Of a stretch of DNA of 64,000 nt, positions 1 to 10,306 are shown one piece after another. Source of the DNA: Homoserinibacter gongjuensis (lineage in GTDB: Bacteria > Actinomycetota > Actinomycetes > Actinomycetales > Microbacteriaceae); NCBI RefSeq assembly GCF_030161875.1, contig NZ_BSVA01000001.1, forward strand, positions 2,914,001 through 2,978,000, written 5' to 3'. The translations under genes were made by a program, and so were the position numbers. Below the pieces are notes generated by a model that saw only the letters and a program-made list of their open reading frames with translations, searched no databases and had not been told where the DNA came from. Numbering within the stretch: position 1 is the first letter of the stretch; the number at the start of each line of letters is the position of its first letter.

Positions 1-962
1 AGCGCGTCCTCGCGACGATCGCCCGCGATCCCGCCTCGGCGTATCGCCCGATCGGCGTCGTGCTGAGTCGCTCCGGAAGCTCGCACGAGGTGCCGATCCC
101 CGGGCAGGGCAGGATCCCCGTGCTCGGCTCACTCGAGGGGATCGGCGAGACGATCCGGCGGCACCGCGTCGACACGGTCATCATCGCGGGGCAGCCTCGC
201 GGAGGCGGCGACTTCATCCGCACCGTGGGGTGGGAGCTCGAGCGCACCGACGCCGAGCTCATGATCGCCTCGCGCCTGACCGACGTCGCGGGCCCGCGCA
301 TCCACTTCCGCCCCGCAGAGGGCATGCCCCTCATGCACGTCGAACTGCCCAACTACGAGGGCGGCAAGCATGTCGTGAAGCGGGTGTTCGATTTCGTCGT
401 GGCAGCCGGAGCGCTCGTCGCTCTCGCGCCTGTCTTCGCGGCGATCGCGATCGTCATCAAACGCGACGACGGCGGGCCCGTGTTCTTCCGTCAGGAGCGC
501 GTGGGCCGCAACGGCCGAACCTTCCTGATGTACAAGTTCCGTTCGATGACGCTCGACGCCGAGGCGCGCCTGGCCGAACTCGAGGCCCTCAACGAGGGGA
601 ACGGGGTGCTCTTCAAGCTGCGGGATGACCCGCGCGTCACGCGACCCGGCCGCATCCTGCGCCGGTACTCGCTCGACGAACTCCCGCAGCTGTGGAACAT
701 CCTCATGGGGCACATGAGCCTCGTCGGGCCGCGGCCTCCGCTGCTGAGCGAGGTCGAGCGCTACGAGGATCACGTGCTGCGCCGGCTGTACATCAAGCCC
801 GGCCTCACCGGCATGTGGCAGATCAACGGCCGGTCCGACCTGAGTTGGCAGGACAGCGTGCGCCTCGACCTCTATTACGTCGAGAACTGGTCGCTCACGG
901 GCGATCTGCTCATCCTGTGGCGCACCCTGCGCATCGTGCTGCGTCCGTCGGGAGCCTACTGA
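1..962 (+). CDS. Exopolysaccharide sugar transferase (polyprenyl-phosphate glycosyl-1-phosphate transferase), 5' partial
   Basis: The reading frame is open from the left edge (codons start at base 3), so the N-terminus is outside the window; about 319 residues are visible. A nucleotide-binding-like segment (VDTVIIAG) is followed by one membrane segment and the bacterial sugar transferase domain: KRVFDF, then the basic stretch RQERVGRNGRTF with YKFRSM, then RYSLDELPQLWNIL, GPRPP and GLTGMWQINGRSD. The family transfers a sugar-1-phosphate to undecaprenyl phosphate at the inner face of the membrane, the first step of exopolysaccharide assembly. It overlaps the next gene by one base (TGATG), so they are probably co-translated. 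The donor sugar cannot be read from the sequence. Confidence 0.93.
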   Translation, partial: RVLATIARDPASAYRPIGVVLSRSGSSHEVPIPGQGRIPVLGSLEGIGETIRRHRVDTVIIAGQPRGGGDFIRTVGWELERTDAELMIASRLTDVAGPRIHFRPAEGMPLMHVELPNYEGGKHVVKRVFDFVVAAGALVALAPVFAAIAIVIKRDDGGPVFFRQERVGRNGRTFLMYKFRSMTLDAEARLAELEALNEGNGVLFKLRDDPRVTRPGRILRRYSLDELPQLWNILMGHMSLVGPRPPLLSEVERYEDHVLRRLYIKPGLTGMWQINGRSDLSWQDSVRLDLYYVENWSLTGDLLILWRTLRIVLRPSGAY

Positions 963-1741
963 TGGCCGCCGCGGGCGTGCTCGAGAACGCGCGTCGTCCC
1001 GGGTTCCGCGAGACGCTCGGCCGGATGTCGGCGGCGCAGAAGCCCGGGCGCGGCGCACCACCGTACTCGCGATGGATCAACCGCCGGATGGGGCGCGTCA
1101 TCGCCGCCGCCGCATTCACGGTGGGGGCGACCCCGAATGCCGTGACCGGGGTGAGCGCGCTGTTCACGGCATCCGCGATCGCGATCATCGCCCTCGTCTC
1201 GCCGGTGTGGTGGCTCGGCCTGCTCGTGGCGGCGCTGCTCGTGCTCGGCTACGCCTTCGACGCGGCCGACGGGCAGCTGGCGCGCGTGCGCGGCGGTGGC
1301 AGCCGCGCGGGTGAATGGCTCGACCACATGGTGGATGTCACCAAGACCTGCCTGCTGCACATCGCGGTGCTGGTCTCGCTCGCTCGCTTCGGCGGGGCGC
1401 CTGGCGAGGCGTTCCTGCTCGTGCCGCTCGGCTACCTCACCGTGTCGGTCGTGCTGTTCTTCGGGATGATGCTCGTCGACCAGCTGCGGCGCTCGGTCGC
1501 CGAGTCGGTTGCGGCGCAGCCGCGCTCCGGGTCGGGCCTGCTGCAGACCCTCGTGGCGCTGCCCACCGACTACGGCATCGTGTGCCTCGCCTTCGTGCTG
1601 TTCGGCTGGCGCGATGCGTTCCTGGTGGCGTACACCCTGCTGTTCGCGGCGCACACCCTCGTGCTGCTCGCGGTGCTCGCCAAGTGGTGGCGAGAACTGC
1701 GCGCACTCGACGCGCGGAGTGCCGCAGCGCGGAAGGCGTGA
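962..1741 (+). CDS. CDP-alcohol phosphatidyltransferase family membrane protein
   Basis: This 259-residue protein carries the complete CDP-alcohol phosphotransferase signature DxxDGxxAR-x8-GxxxDxxxD (DAADGQLARV ... GEWLDHMVD, about residues 100-122), including all acidic metal-binding positions. Several hydrophobic helices follow. The family moves a phosphoryl-alcohol from a CDP-activated donor to an alcohol acceptor in the membrane. In a polysaccharide locus it more likely adds an alcohol-phosphate group than makes bulk phospholipid; that is inference, supported by the cytidylyltransferase-like gene at 21748. The ATG at 962 overlaps the upstream stop (TGATG). Its own stop overlaps the next GTG start (GTGA). 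Confidence 0.85.
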   Translation: MAAAGVLENARRPGFRETLGRMSAAQKPGRGAPPYSRWINRRMGRVIAAAAFTVGATPNAVTGVSALFTASAIAIIALVSPVWWLGLLVAALLVLGYAFDAADGQLARVRGGGSRAGEWLDHMVDVTKTCLLHIAVLVSLARFGGAPGEAFLLVPLGYLTVSVVLFFGMMLVDQLRRSVAESVAAQPRSGSGLLQTLVALPTDYGIVCLAFVLFGWRDAFLVAYTLLFAAHTLVLLAVLAKWWRELRALDARSAAARKA

Positions 1742-2810
1742 CGGTGGCCGAGCTGCGCGTGCTGCTCGACAGCTACTGGTGGTTCGACGGTCCGACCTCG
1801 TGCCGCAACGTCGTGCGCAGCATCGTGCGCACCTGGGCGGAGGACTACCCCGACGATCGGCTCACGCTCACCGCGCGCCCACGTGACGTCGCACGCCTCG
1901 AGTCGGTGCTCGACGGCCTCGGCATCCGCGCCGAGGTGCGCGCCGTGCCCCGTTGGGCCCGCATCCACGCCCTCGCCGCGGTGTCGCTCAGTCGCGAGGC
2001 GCGAGGGCACGACCTGCTGCTCGCGCAGAACTTCTCGGCCCGCGGGCGGGCGCCCTCTCGTGCACCTTCGTGCACGACGCGATGTTCGTCGAACACCCCG
2101 AGTGGTTCCTGCCGATCGAACGGGCCTACCTCGCCGGCATCCGGCCGCTGCTGCGACGCGCGGACGTGGTGTTCACGAGCTCCGCCACCGAGGCGCGACG
2201 CATCCAGCGATGCTGGCCCGAGACGGCGGGGCGCGTGAAGGCCGTCGGGCTGCACACCCCGCGAGATCTGCTCGAGGCGGGCGAGCGACGACCCGTGGGC
2301 GTCGACGACACTCCCTTCCTGCTCGTCGTGGGCCGGTTGAATGTGCGCAAGAACCTCGCGCGGCTCGTGGAGGCGTTTCTCGCCTCGCCGCAGTCGGCGA
2401 GCACACGTCTGCTCGTGGTCGGACAGCCCGACGGGCTCGGCGAGCTCGTGCCCGCCGACGATGCGCGCGTGGCGGTGCTCTCGCACATCGACGACGCCGA
2501 GCTCGCGTGGCTGTATCGCCACGCGCGCGCGTTCGTCTTTCCCTCTCTCGACGAGGGCTTCGGGCTTCCGCTCGTCGAGGCGCGCACCATGGGCGCGCAC
2601 ATCATCGCGAGCGACATCCCGGTGTTCCGCGAGCTCGGCCTCGCCGACGGCTACTTCGACCCGCGATCCGTCTCCGACATCCGGCGCGCGCTCGACGAGC
2701 TGCCCGTCGTCGCGCCGGCGCACGCTCCCGTCACGACGTCGTGGAGCGACACGGTCGCCGGCATCCGCACTGCCGCACTCGAGCGCCTCGCGGCCCCTGC
2801 GCGACGCTGA
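1738..2810 (+). CDS. GT4-type glycosyltransferase, one frameshift near 2050
   Basis: Two overlapping frames make one GT-B glycosyltransferase of about 357 residues. The N-terminal half (LRVLLDSYWWFDGPTSCRN ... LLLAQNFSARGR) is in one frame up to about 2050. It continues one base out of frame as LSCTFVHDAMFVEHPEW and then the GT4 nucleotide-sugar site, LLVVGRLNVRKNLARLVEAF and FPSLDEGFGLPLVEA with the EX7E glutamates. Total length is 3n+2, as expected if one base is missing in the GC-rich stretch at 2041-2055. Start is GTG 1738, overlapping the upstream stop; GTG 1744 is an alternative. Acceptor and donor are unknown. Confidence 0.85.
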
Positions 2811-2834
2811 ACGACCCGCCCTGCGCCTCGCTGC

Positions 2835-3703
2835 TCAGGTGCGGGCGGGGAACAGCTCCTCCACGAGCGCACGCGTCGCCTGGATGTTGGCACGGCTCGA
2901 GGCGCCGAACACCATCGACTCGATACCGGGCTGTCGGGCGATCCACTCGATCGCCTCGCGAGGAGGATGGCACCCGAGGCGAACACCGACATCGCGACCG
3001 CCCGGAACGGCCGTTCGTCGAGCGCCTGCCGGTAGGCCTGGATGCCGCCCGACATCCGAAAGCCGATCTTGTTGATGTTCGCGCAGACGAGCGGGTTCTC
3101 GATCCCGGAGGCGGCGAGCACGGGCAGCAGCATCGGCAGATTCATCGTGATGAAGCCCGGCTCCGCCCCGTAGCGCTGGCGCACGTGGTCGGCGAAGATG
3201 CGGAATGCGTCAGTGAACCCGAGGCCGAGCAGCAGGTCGACCACGACGTTCTGGAGCCACACGACGGGCGTGCGGAGCCCGCGGAACATTGCCATCTCGG
3301 CGTCGACGAGCAACGTGATGATGCCCTCGACGTCTTTCGTAGCCAGCGACTTGCCGCCGCGCATCACGGCGTTCAGCAGGCCCTCCTCGGGCATGAAGCG
3401 ACGGAGGGCACCGACCATGCCGCTCTCGGTCACCGCATCCGCGTACTTGTGCGCGTAGGGCATGCAGGGGAAGAAGGTGAAATCCGGATAACGATCGGGC
3501 GCCGCGCGCACGTGGTCGGCGATCTCGGCGACGCGGTCGTGGGTCGTGCACATGAAGGTCGTGATGCCCTCGTCGTAGGCCGCATCGAGCACCTCGATGA
3601 CCGCACCCAGGTGCTGGAAGCGCATCGCCTGGGCGCGCGCCTTCTCCTCCGACATGTGATTGACGCCGAAGAACTGGTTGTCTCCGAACAGCAGACGGTC
3701 CAT
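2835..3703 (-). CDS. TIM-barrel protein resembling aldo/keto reductases, one frameshift near 2968
   Basis: The protein begins MDRLLFGDNQFFGVNHM and is open for about 245 residues. It then leaves frame at about 2968. Restoring one base gives the tail PREAIEWIARQPGIESMVFG, then GASSRANIQATRALV and a stop at 2835, for 289 residues in all. That tail is typical of the last strand and helix of aldo/keto-reductase-like barrels, but I do not see a convincing catalytic Asp-Tyr-Lys-His set, so the activity is not assigned. ATG 3703 overlaps the stop of the upstream oxidoreductase (ATGA), which places it in the same operon, presumably for a nucleotide-sugar or sugar-modifying step. Confidence 0.65.
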
Positions 3704-4790
3704 CAGCCCCTCCTCCCCCGCCGGGCGCGGCGCGCATCGGGTGCAGCGACGACCGCCTCATCTGTCGTGACCGGGCCGCGGGCGGCGTCGATCGTCAAGA
3801 GCTCGAGCACACGGTCGGTGACCGCCGCGCTCGCGAAGGAGTTGAGGCCCTCGACGTCGTGGCCCCCGACGCGCCGCACGAAGTGATCCAGTTGCGCGCT
3901 GTACTCCTCGCCGCGCAGATAGAACCAGACAGGGTCCGTCAACTCGGTCGTGTACTTGACGTTCCAGCCTGCCTGGTAGCCCTCGATCGCGGGCGCGGTG
4001 TCGCGCAGATAGACGCGGATCTCCTGACGGTCGGCCTCGATCCGACCGGCCGTGCCGGTCGCCGTGACGCGGGTCGTCATCTTGCGGAACGACTCATCCG
4101 ACCAGTTCACCGACAGCTGCGCGTGCATTCCGGATGGGTAATACAAGGTCGCGAAGACCTCGTCCTCGGTGTCCTCGGAGAACACCGAGCCGAGGATCGT
4201 GCCGCCCACCGCGCTCGGCGCGCCGGCGTACCACGAGAGCAGATCGAGCGGATGCGCGGCATAGTCGTACAGGCACCCGCCGCCTTCGGTGCGTCTGCTG
4301 CGCCACGTCGAGCCCTTCGCCCGCAGCACGACCGGCCCGTATGCCTCTGCCTGCATGTGTGTGACGCGGCCGATGGCCCCCGGTCGAGAAGCCGCTTGAC
4401 CTCGCGGAAGGCCGCGACGAATCGGTTGTGATAGCCCACCTGGGTGACGACGCCCGCCGCGTCGGCGAGGGCGGCAAGCTCTGCCGACTCGGCGGCCGAG
4501 AGGGTCAGCGGCTTCTCGCAGAAGACGCTCACCCCGCGCGCGAGGCTGCTGCGCACGAGGGGCGCGTGGAAGCGCGTGGGGGTCGCGATGATGACGGCGT
4601 CGACCTCGACCGCATCCAGTGCGGCGTCGAGATCGGGGAAGGTGCGCATCCCGGTGTACTTGCCCAGCACGTCGAGGATGTAGCCGGTCGCGTCGACGAT
4701 GGCCTCCACCGACACCTGCGGGTGCGCGCGGATCATCGAGAGGTGCGAGAGGCCCATCTTGCCGAGCCCGACCACGGCGACACGGATCAT
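3703..4790 (-). CDS. Gfo/Idh/MocA family NAD(P)-dependent oxidoreductase, one frameshift near 4379
   Basis: The N-terminus MIRVAVVGLGKMGLSHLSMI is a Rossmann dinucleotide-binding fold. EKPLTLSAAES follows in the position of the family EKP motif. The frame breaks at the C5 run 4377-4381; one added base restores IGRVTHMQAEAYGPVV through to the stop at 3703. The 362-residue total is the normal family length. The C-terminal alpha/beta domain contains GGGCLYDYAAHPLDLLSW, the usual family histidine region. Such enzymes oxidise or reduce sugar or nucleotide-sugar hydroxyls. It overlaps both neighbours by ATGA, so three minus-strand genes form one operon. Confidence 0.85.
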
Positions 4791-5949
4791 GTGTGTGCTC
4801 CCATCTGCGCTGCCCGCGCCATGACATCCAGGAGCAGCTGCTCGTACTGTCCCGCGACGTGCTCCCACGTGAACTCCTCCTCGTGGCGTGCACGAGCCGC
4901 GGCGGCGAGCCGCGCGCGAAGCGTCGCGTCGGCGAGGAGGGCGTCGATCGCCGTGGTGGCCTCGGGGATGTCCCGGAAGTACAGGCCCGCCTGACCCGCG
5001 ACCCAGCGGTTGTAGGGGTTGTCGTGGGCGACGACGGGGTTGCCTGCGGCGAGAGCCTCGACGAGCGAGGGATTCGTGCCACCCACGGTGTGCCCGTGCA
5101 GGTAGCCGATGCCGTGGAAGCGCAGCGCTGCGAGCTCGACCGGGTCGTAGATCGAGCCGAGGAACACCACCTCGTCGCTCGCCGCGTCCACGACGGCGCG
5201 ATGGTAGTCGTCCTGGTCGGGCAGATAGTCGCCCACCATCGCGAGCCGCACGCCCCGCGGCCGCGCGGAGAACGCCGTCACGAGCTCCAGGATCGAGTTC
5301 TCGGGAATCGGACGGCACACGAGCGTCACATAGCCGCCCGCGTCGAGCCCGCGGGAACGCACAGGCTCGAGGGCGCCGCCGCCACCCGGTGGGCGCCGTA
5401 GGTGATCGTGGTGATCTTCTCGCGGCGCGCCTTGCGCGAGAGGTAGCGCTCGATCTCGGGGTGGTCGGCGATGAGCGCATCCCCGACCCAGCACGCGATG
5501 CGCTCGTTGGCGTAGAGGATCGCCTGACGCAGCGGGCCCCATCGCGCACGTGACCACTCGATCCCGTCCATGTTGATGACGTTCGGGATGCCACGACGGC
5601 GCTGCGCGAGATTGAAGATCGCCGTGTTGTAGCCGAAGGTCAGACAGGGTTCGCCCGTGGCGACCGCGTGACGGATGGAACGGCGGTCGAACTCCGCGGT
5701 GCCGAGCCAGCCCTCGCGGGCCACGGGAATGCGCACCCGCTCGATCCCGCGCCAGACGTCGGTCGTGATCGGCCCCTCGCCCTGCTCCTGGCAGTAGACG
5801 ATGACGCGCCAACCATGCTCCACGAGGTGCAGGGCGACGTTCTCGGCGGCGGTCTCGAATCCGCCATAGCCCGCGGGCACGCCATGGGTGCCGAGGATGC
5901 GCACGGTGGGAGGCGATCCGGCTGCAGGGAGGACGACGTCGGGAGCCAT
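4787..5949 (-). CDS. Glycosyltransferase with DUF1972 N-terminal domain, one frameshift near 5377
   Basis: ATG 5949 is chosen because VRILGTHGVPAGYGGFETAA, the DUF1972 signature of rhamnosyltransferase-like GT4 enzymes, follows within 20 residues; an upstream ATG at 6063 would add 38 low-complexity residues. The first frame ends in HRVAAAP at about 5377. One restored base continues as LEPVRSRGLDAGGYVTLVCR and then VGGTNPSLVEALAAGNPVVA, which supplies the GT4 EX7E-like site. Intended length is 387 residues. It is first in the minus-strand operon and is followed by the Gfo/Idh gene with ATGA overlap. Rhamnosyl transfer is a family-based guess. Confidence 0.82.
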
Positions 5950-6102
5950 CGGTACCGGTTTTCGGGGACGAGCGGACGCCGGGACGTCCGATCGCGGGGG
6001 CGGGAGGGGATGCCAGCTTACTGACGAGCGCCGCTCGCATCCAGAAGTTTTTTCACGGAGCACTCACGACGACGACGGGTTCTGTGCGGAGCGGTGCCCG
6101 AG

Positions 6103-6134
6103 TAGTGTGAGCGCACCCGAACCCCCGCAAGGAG
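6103..6134 (+). promoter_or_regulatory. Candidate promoter -10 (TAGTGT) and AAGGAG ribosome-binding site
   Basis: TAGTGT lies at 6103-6108, about 30 nt before the ATG at 6139, and AAGGAG sits 4 nt before that ATG. No clear -35 is visible. The divergent glycosyltransferase operon starts at 5949, so 5950-6102 should hold both promoters. Confidence 0.4.
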
Positions 6135-6138
6135 CGAC

Positions 6139-6760
6139 ATGACCTCCGATCCGCCCCGCCCGTCGGCGGCAACGTCCCGTCGAAACCTCATCCTCGCGGG
6201 CGCCTCCACGGCCCTCGTGATCATCGCCGCGGTCGCGCTCGCGCTCACCCTTCCCGCCGGATCGCCGGGCGCGAGTTCCCCCACGACTCCGTCGGCGACG
6301 ACACCGGCCTCCGACGCGCCGACCCCGGTGCCGAGCGAGTCGCCGACGCCCGTCACGCAGCCGCCCGCCGGCGACCCCGTGCCGATCGATACGCCGGCCG
6401 AGGTCGTCACGGGGCTCACCGCGAGCATCAGCGGGATCGAGGCGGTCGACGGGGTGGCGAAGGGCCCCGGCGAGGTCTCCGGTCCGTCGATCCGCTTCAC
6501 GGTCACGATCGCGAACGCGACGGGCGCCCCCGTCGACCTCACCGGCACCGTCGTCACCGTCGACTACGGTGCCGACCGCACCCCGCGGGGCAGCTCTACG
6601 AGCCGGGCGCCGTCCCCCTGGCCACCTCTGTGGCGACGGGGGCACAGCATCCGGGGTCTTCGTGTTCGCGATTCCGCGCGAGTCGCGGGGCCTCGTGCAC
6701 ATCACCGTCGACTACGCGGTCGATGTGGCGCCGCTCGTGTTCGCGGGCGCCACTCCGTGA
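6139..6760 (+). CDS. Membrane-anchored extracellular protein, two frameshifts (about 6585 and 6640)
   Basis: A cytoplasmic Arg-rich N-terminus (SRRNLILAG) precedes one hydrophobic anchor (about residues 18-40), a Ser/Thr/Pro-rich linker and a beta-rich domain (VSGPSIRFTVTIANATGAPV). There is no lipobox cysteine. The frame shifts at about 6585 and again at the G5 run near 6640. With both bases restored the C-terminus reads GQLYEPGAVPLATSVATG, GTASGVFVFAIPRES and LVHITVDYAVDVAPLVF. Total length is 3n+1, as expected for two missing bases. The beta domain resembles DUF4352-like surface domains, and its role is unknown. Confidence 0.7.
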
Positions 6761-6884
6761 CGGGTGCTCGGTAGCGGGCTCTCTGACGCGGGGGCTATCG
6801 CGAGGGGGCGGTGGCGCCGTACGATTCCGGCAGGCCGTGCCGCCTCCTCCCCCTGTCCCGTCCGCGCGCCTCTCACCGAGAGCG

Positions 6885-9800
6885 ATGTGGCATGCGCAAC
6901 GACGGCCGGAACCCCTCTGCACCCGCTGCGCCGCGCGCGCGCGCGCGATCGCCGCCGGCATCGCGATCGTTCTCGCCGCGGCGGTCATGGTGGCCACCGA
7001 ACAGAGCCCGGCGCACGCCGACTCGGCACCCCCGAGCTCCGCGATCCCGGCGACCGTGTCAAGCGATCCGCTGCCGACGCCCCAGATCGACGGCGTGGTC
7101 TGGGATCAGGAGATCGTGGGCGACACCGTGTTCGTCGGCGGCAGCTTCTCCACCGCACGTCCTGCGGGTGCCGCTCCCGGCGCCTCGACCGTTCCGCGCA
7201 CGTTCCTGCTGTCCTACCGCCTGAGCACGGGGGTGCTGACGAACTGGGCACCCGTGCTCAACGGCCAGGTGAACGCGATCGACGCCTCGCCGGATGGGTC
7301 GCGCATCTACGTGGGAGGCGCGTTCACCCAGGTGAACGGCTCCACGCGCAACCGGATCGTCGCGTTCGACGCAGCGACGGGAGCCGTCATCCCGACCTTC
7401 GCGGCCTCGGCGAACGGCGAGGTCTTCGCGGTCGACTCGACGGCGAGCACGGTGTACTTCGCGGGCAACTTCAGCCAGTCGGCCGGCGTCTCCCGGCCGG
7501 GGCGTGCGGCCGCCGCGAGTGCGGCGACGGGTGCCACCACCGCGTGGGCTCCCGTGATCGCGCAGGGTCGAGCGTACGGGCTCGTGGTGTCGCCCGACGG
7601 CAGCAAGGTCGTGATCGGGGGCAGCTTCACGACCCTCAACGGATCGGGCAATCCCGGATACGGTCTGGGCGCGGTCACCTCCACGACGGGCACCTCGCTC
7701 CCCTTCGCCGCGAACTCCACGGTGCGCAACGCGGGCACCGACTCGGCGATCTTCAGCCTGTCCGCCGACGGCGACAGCATCTACGGAACGGGGTACATCT
7801 TCGGCACCGGAGGCAACCTCGAGGGGACGTTCCGGGCGAGCTGGGACGGGTCACTCGTCTGGGCGGAGGACTGCCACGGCGACACCTACTCGGCCGCCGC
7901 CGCGAACGGCGTCGTCTACACCGCGGGGCACGCCCACTACTGCGGCAACCTCGGCGGGTTCCCCGAGCGCTCACCCCGGCTGCACCAGCACGCCGTCGCC
8001 TTCACCAAGGTGGCCACCGGCGTCGCGACGCGCGACGTCAACGGCTACCCGTCGTGGACCGGGGTCGCGAGCCCGAGCGTGCTCACCTGGTTCCCCGAGT
8101 TCTCCATGGGCAGCTACACCGGCATGTACCAGGGCCCGTGGAGCGTGCAAACCGACGGCCGCTACGTCGTGTACGGGGGCGAGTTCCCCCGCGTGAACGG
8201 CGCGGGGCAGCAGGGGCTCGTGCGCTTCGCCATCCCCACGATCGCCCCGAACCGGGACGGTCCCCGGCTGTCGGGATCGAGCTGGCCGATCAGTGCGGTC
8301 TCCCGCGGATCCGGAGAGGTCGCGATCACCTGGCCGGCCAACTACGACCGCGACAACGGCGCGTTGCGCTACCTCGTGATCCGCGGCGGCGATGTGCAGA
8401 ACCCCATCGCACAACGCACCTCGGTGTCGAACGGCTGGGACCGTGGAGGCCTCGGCTTCGTGGATCGCGGCCTCACCCCGGGCTCGACGCAGAGCTACCG
8501 CATCCGCGCCGTCGACCCGTTCGGCAACGTCGCCGACTCGGCCACCGTGCAGGTGACGGTGTCGGGATCGGGCAGCCTCGGCGAGTACGCCCGCACCATC
8601 ATCGGCAGCAACCCGACGTGGTACTACCGCCTGGGCGAGTCGAGCGGCAACGCGATCAACGTCGCGGGCCCCGTGGCGAACGTCAATCGCAGCGGCGCGA
8701 CCGCGGTCGTGAACGCGAGCGTGGGCTCGGGCGCCACCCGCGGTCGCCCCGGCGCCATCGCGGGCGATGCCGATCGCGCGATGGCCTTCGGCGGGTCGTC
8801 GTCGTCGCGCATCGTCAGTTCGGCGTCGACCTGGGGGATGACTCGCTCACGGTCGAGGCGTGGTTCCGCAGCAGCTCCTCGAGCGGCAAGATCGTGGGCT
8901 TCGGAGACAGTGGTTCGGCCTCGACCTCCGGAACCGTCGATCGCCATCTCTTCCTCGACGGCGGGCGCGTCGCGTGGGGGTCAACGACGGATCGAATCGC
9001 ATCGTGCGCAGCGGAACGGGGTACGCCAACGGGGCCTGGCACCACGCGGTCGGCACGGTCGGGCCCGACGGGCAGAAGCTCTACGTCGACGGCGCGCTCG
9101 TCGCGCAGGACCCGGCCGTCGTGAAGGGCTGGCGCTACTGGGGCTACGTGCACATCGGCGGTGACCGTGCCTGGGCGGGGTCGACTGACTTCACGGGCGA
9201 CATCGACGAGGTCGCGATCTACTCCGATGTGCTCGCCGCCGACGCCGTGCTGCAGCACTACCGGATCGGCACCGGCGCCGGGGCGTCGAATCTGCCGCCC
9301 ACGGCCTCGCTCACCACGAGCACCACGGGACTCACCGTGGCGGTCGACGCGCGCGCATCCACCGACTCGGATGGCACGATCGCCTCCTACGCCTGGAACT
9401 TCGGTGACGGCGCCACGGCGAGCGGCGCGACCGCGAGTCACAGCTACGCGACGGCCGGCACCTACACGGTGACGCTCCGGGTGACCGACGACGACGGGGC
9501 CACAGCCACGACGACACGACAGGTGACGGTCGCCGCGACTCCTCCGCCTCCCCCACCGCCCGGCAGCATCGCCGAGGACGACTTCACGCGCACCGTCGCA
9601 TCCGGATGGGGGTCCGCGTCGGTGGGCGGGTCGTGGTCGGCCAGCGGCGCGAACTACGCCGTCACAGGGGACGTCGCCACGGCGCTGCACACTCCGGGAG
9701 CCACCCGGCGGGCCGTGCTGTCGAACGTCGCCACCACGACGGTCGACGTGCAGCTCGTCGTCGCCGTCGACAAGGCCCCGACGGGCGGTGCGTGCGTGGT

Positions 9801-10182
9801 CGGCGTCGTCGGACGCCAGGTGGGTTCCGCGTTCTACCAGGCGCGGTTGCGCATCACCCCGGACGGCGTCACCCGCCTCGAGCTCGTGAACGGGAGCACG
9901 ACGGTGCTCGCCTGGCAGAACCTGACAAACGGGCCGTACACGGCGGGGCGCCAGTACACCATCCGCATGGTCGCGACCGGCACGCAACCCACGACGCTCC
10001 GCGCGAAGGCGTGGCCCACCGGCACCACCGAGCCCGCCGCGTGGCAGCTCACGACCACGGATGCCACGGCCGGGCTTCAGACGGCAGGATCGGTCGGCGT
10101 CGAGAGCTACCTGTCGGGTTCGGCGAGTAACGCCCCCGTGGCGGTGCGCTTCGACGCATTCCGGGCGGTCACGGCGCAGTAA
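6885..10182 (+). CDS. Large secreted beta-propeller/LamG/PKD protein, two frameshifts (about 8830 and 8977)
   Basis: A Sec signal peptide (RARAIAAGIAIVLAAA ... cleavage near PAHA-DS) is followed by repeated blades of a propeller-like domain (NAIDASPDGSRIYVGGAFTQ and relatives, about residues 45-460). Then come a fibronectin-like linker, a LamG/concanavalin-type domain (WYYRLGESSGN, GAWHHAVGTVGPDGQKLYV), one PKD domain (SYAWNFGDGA, about 805-890) and a roughly 200-residue C-terminal beta domain. Two one-base losses, the second in a G5 run at about 8977, split the LamG domain; intended length is about 1099 residues. No LPXTG signal is seen. It is a shorter paralogue of the next gene and probably binds or organises the polysaccharide outside the cell. 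Confidence 0.85.
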
Positions 10183-10195
10183 CGGGACCGGTCGA

Positions 10196-10222
10196 CGCGT
10201 ACCCCCATTTGGGGGGTACGCG
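10196..10222. promoter_or_regulatory. Perfect 11-bp inverted repeat, CGCGTACCCCC / GGGGGTACGCG
   Basis: The arms 10196-10206 and 10212-10222 are perfect complements around a 5-nt spacer (atttg). The site lies between the two surface-protein genes, about 85 bp before the start at 10307, with a possible -10 (TAGGGT) at 10241. No T-run follows, so an operator is at least as likely as a terminator. A shorter site of the same design lies at 22203-22219. Confidence 0.5.
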
Positions 10223-10306
10223 GAGGAATCGTCGGATGGGTAGGGTGAGCCCACTCGGCACATGCACTGCCCCCCGACGTGCCGCTACCCCCACCCCGAG
10301 GTCATG

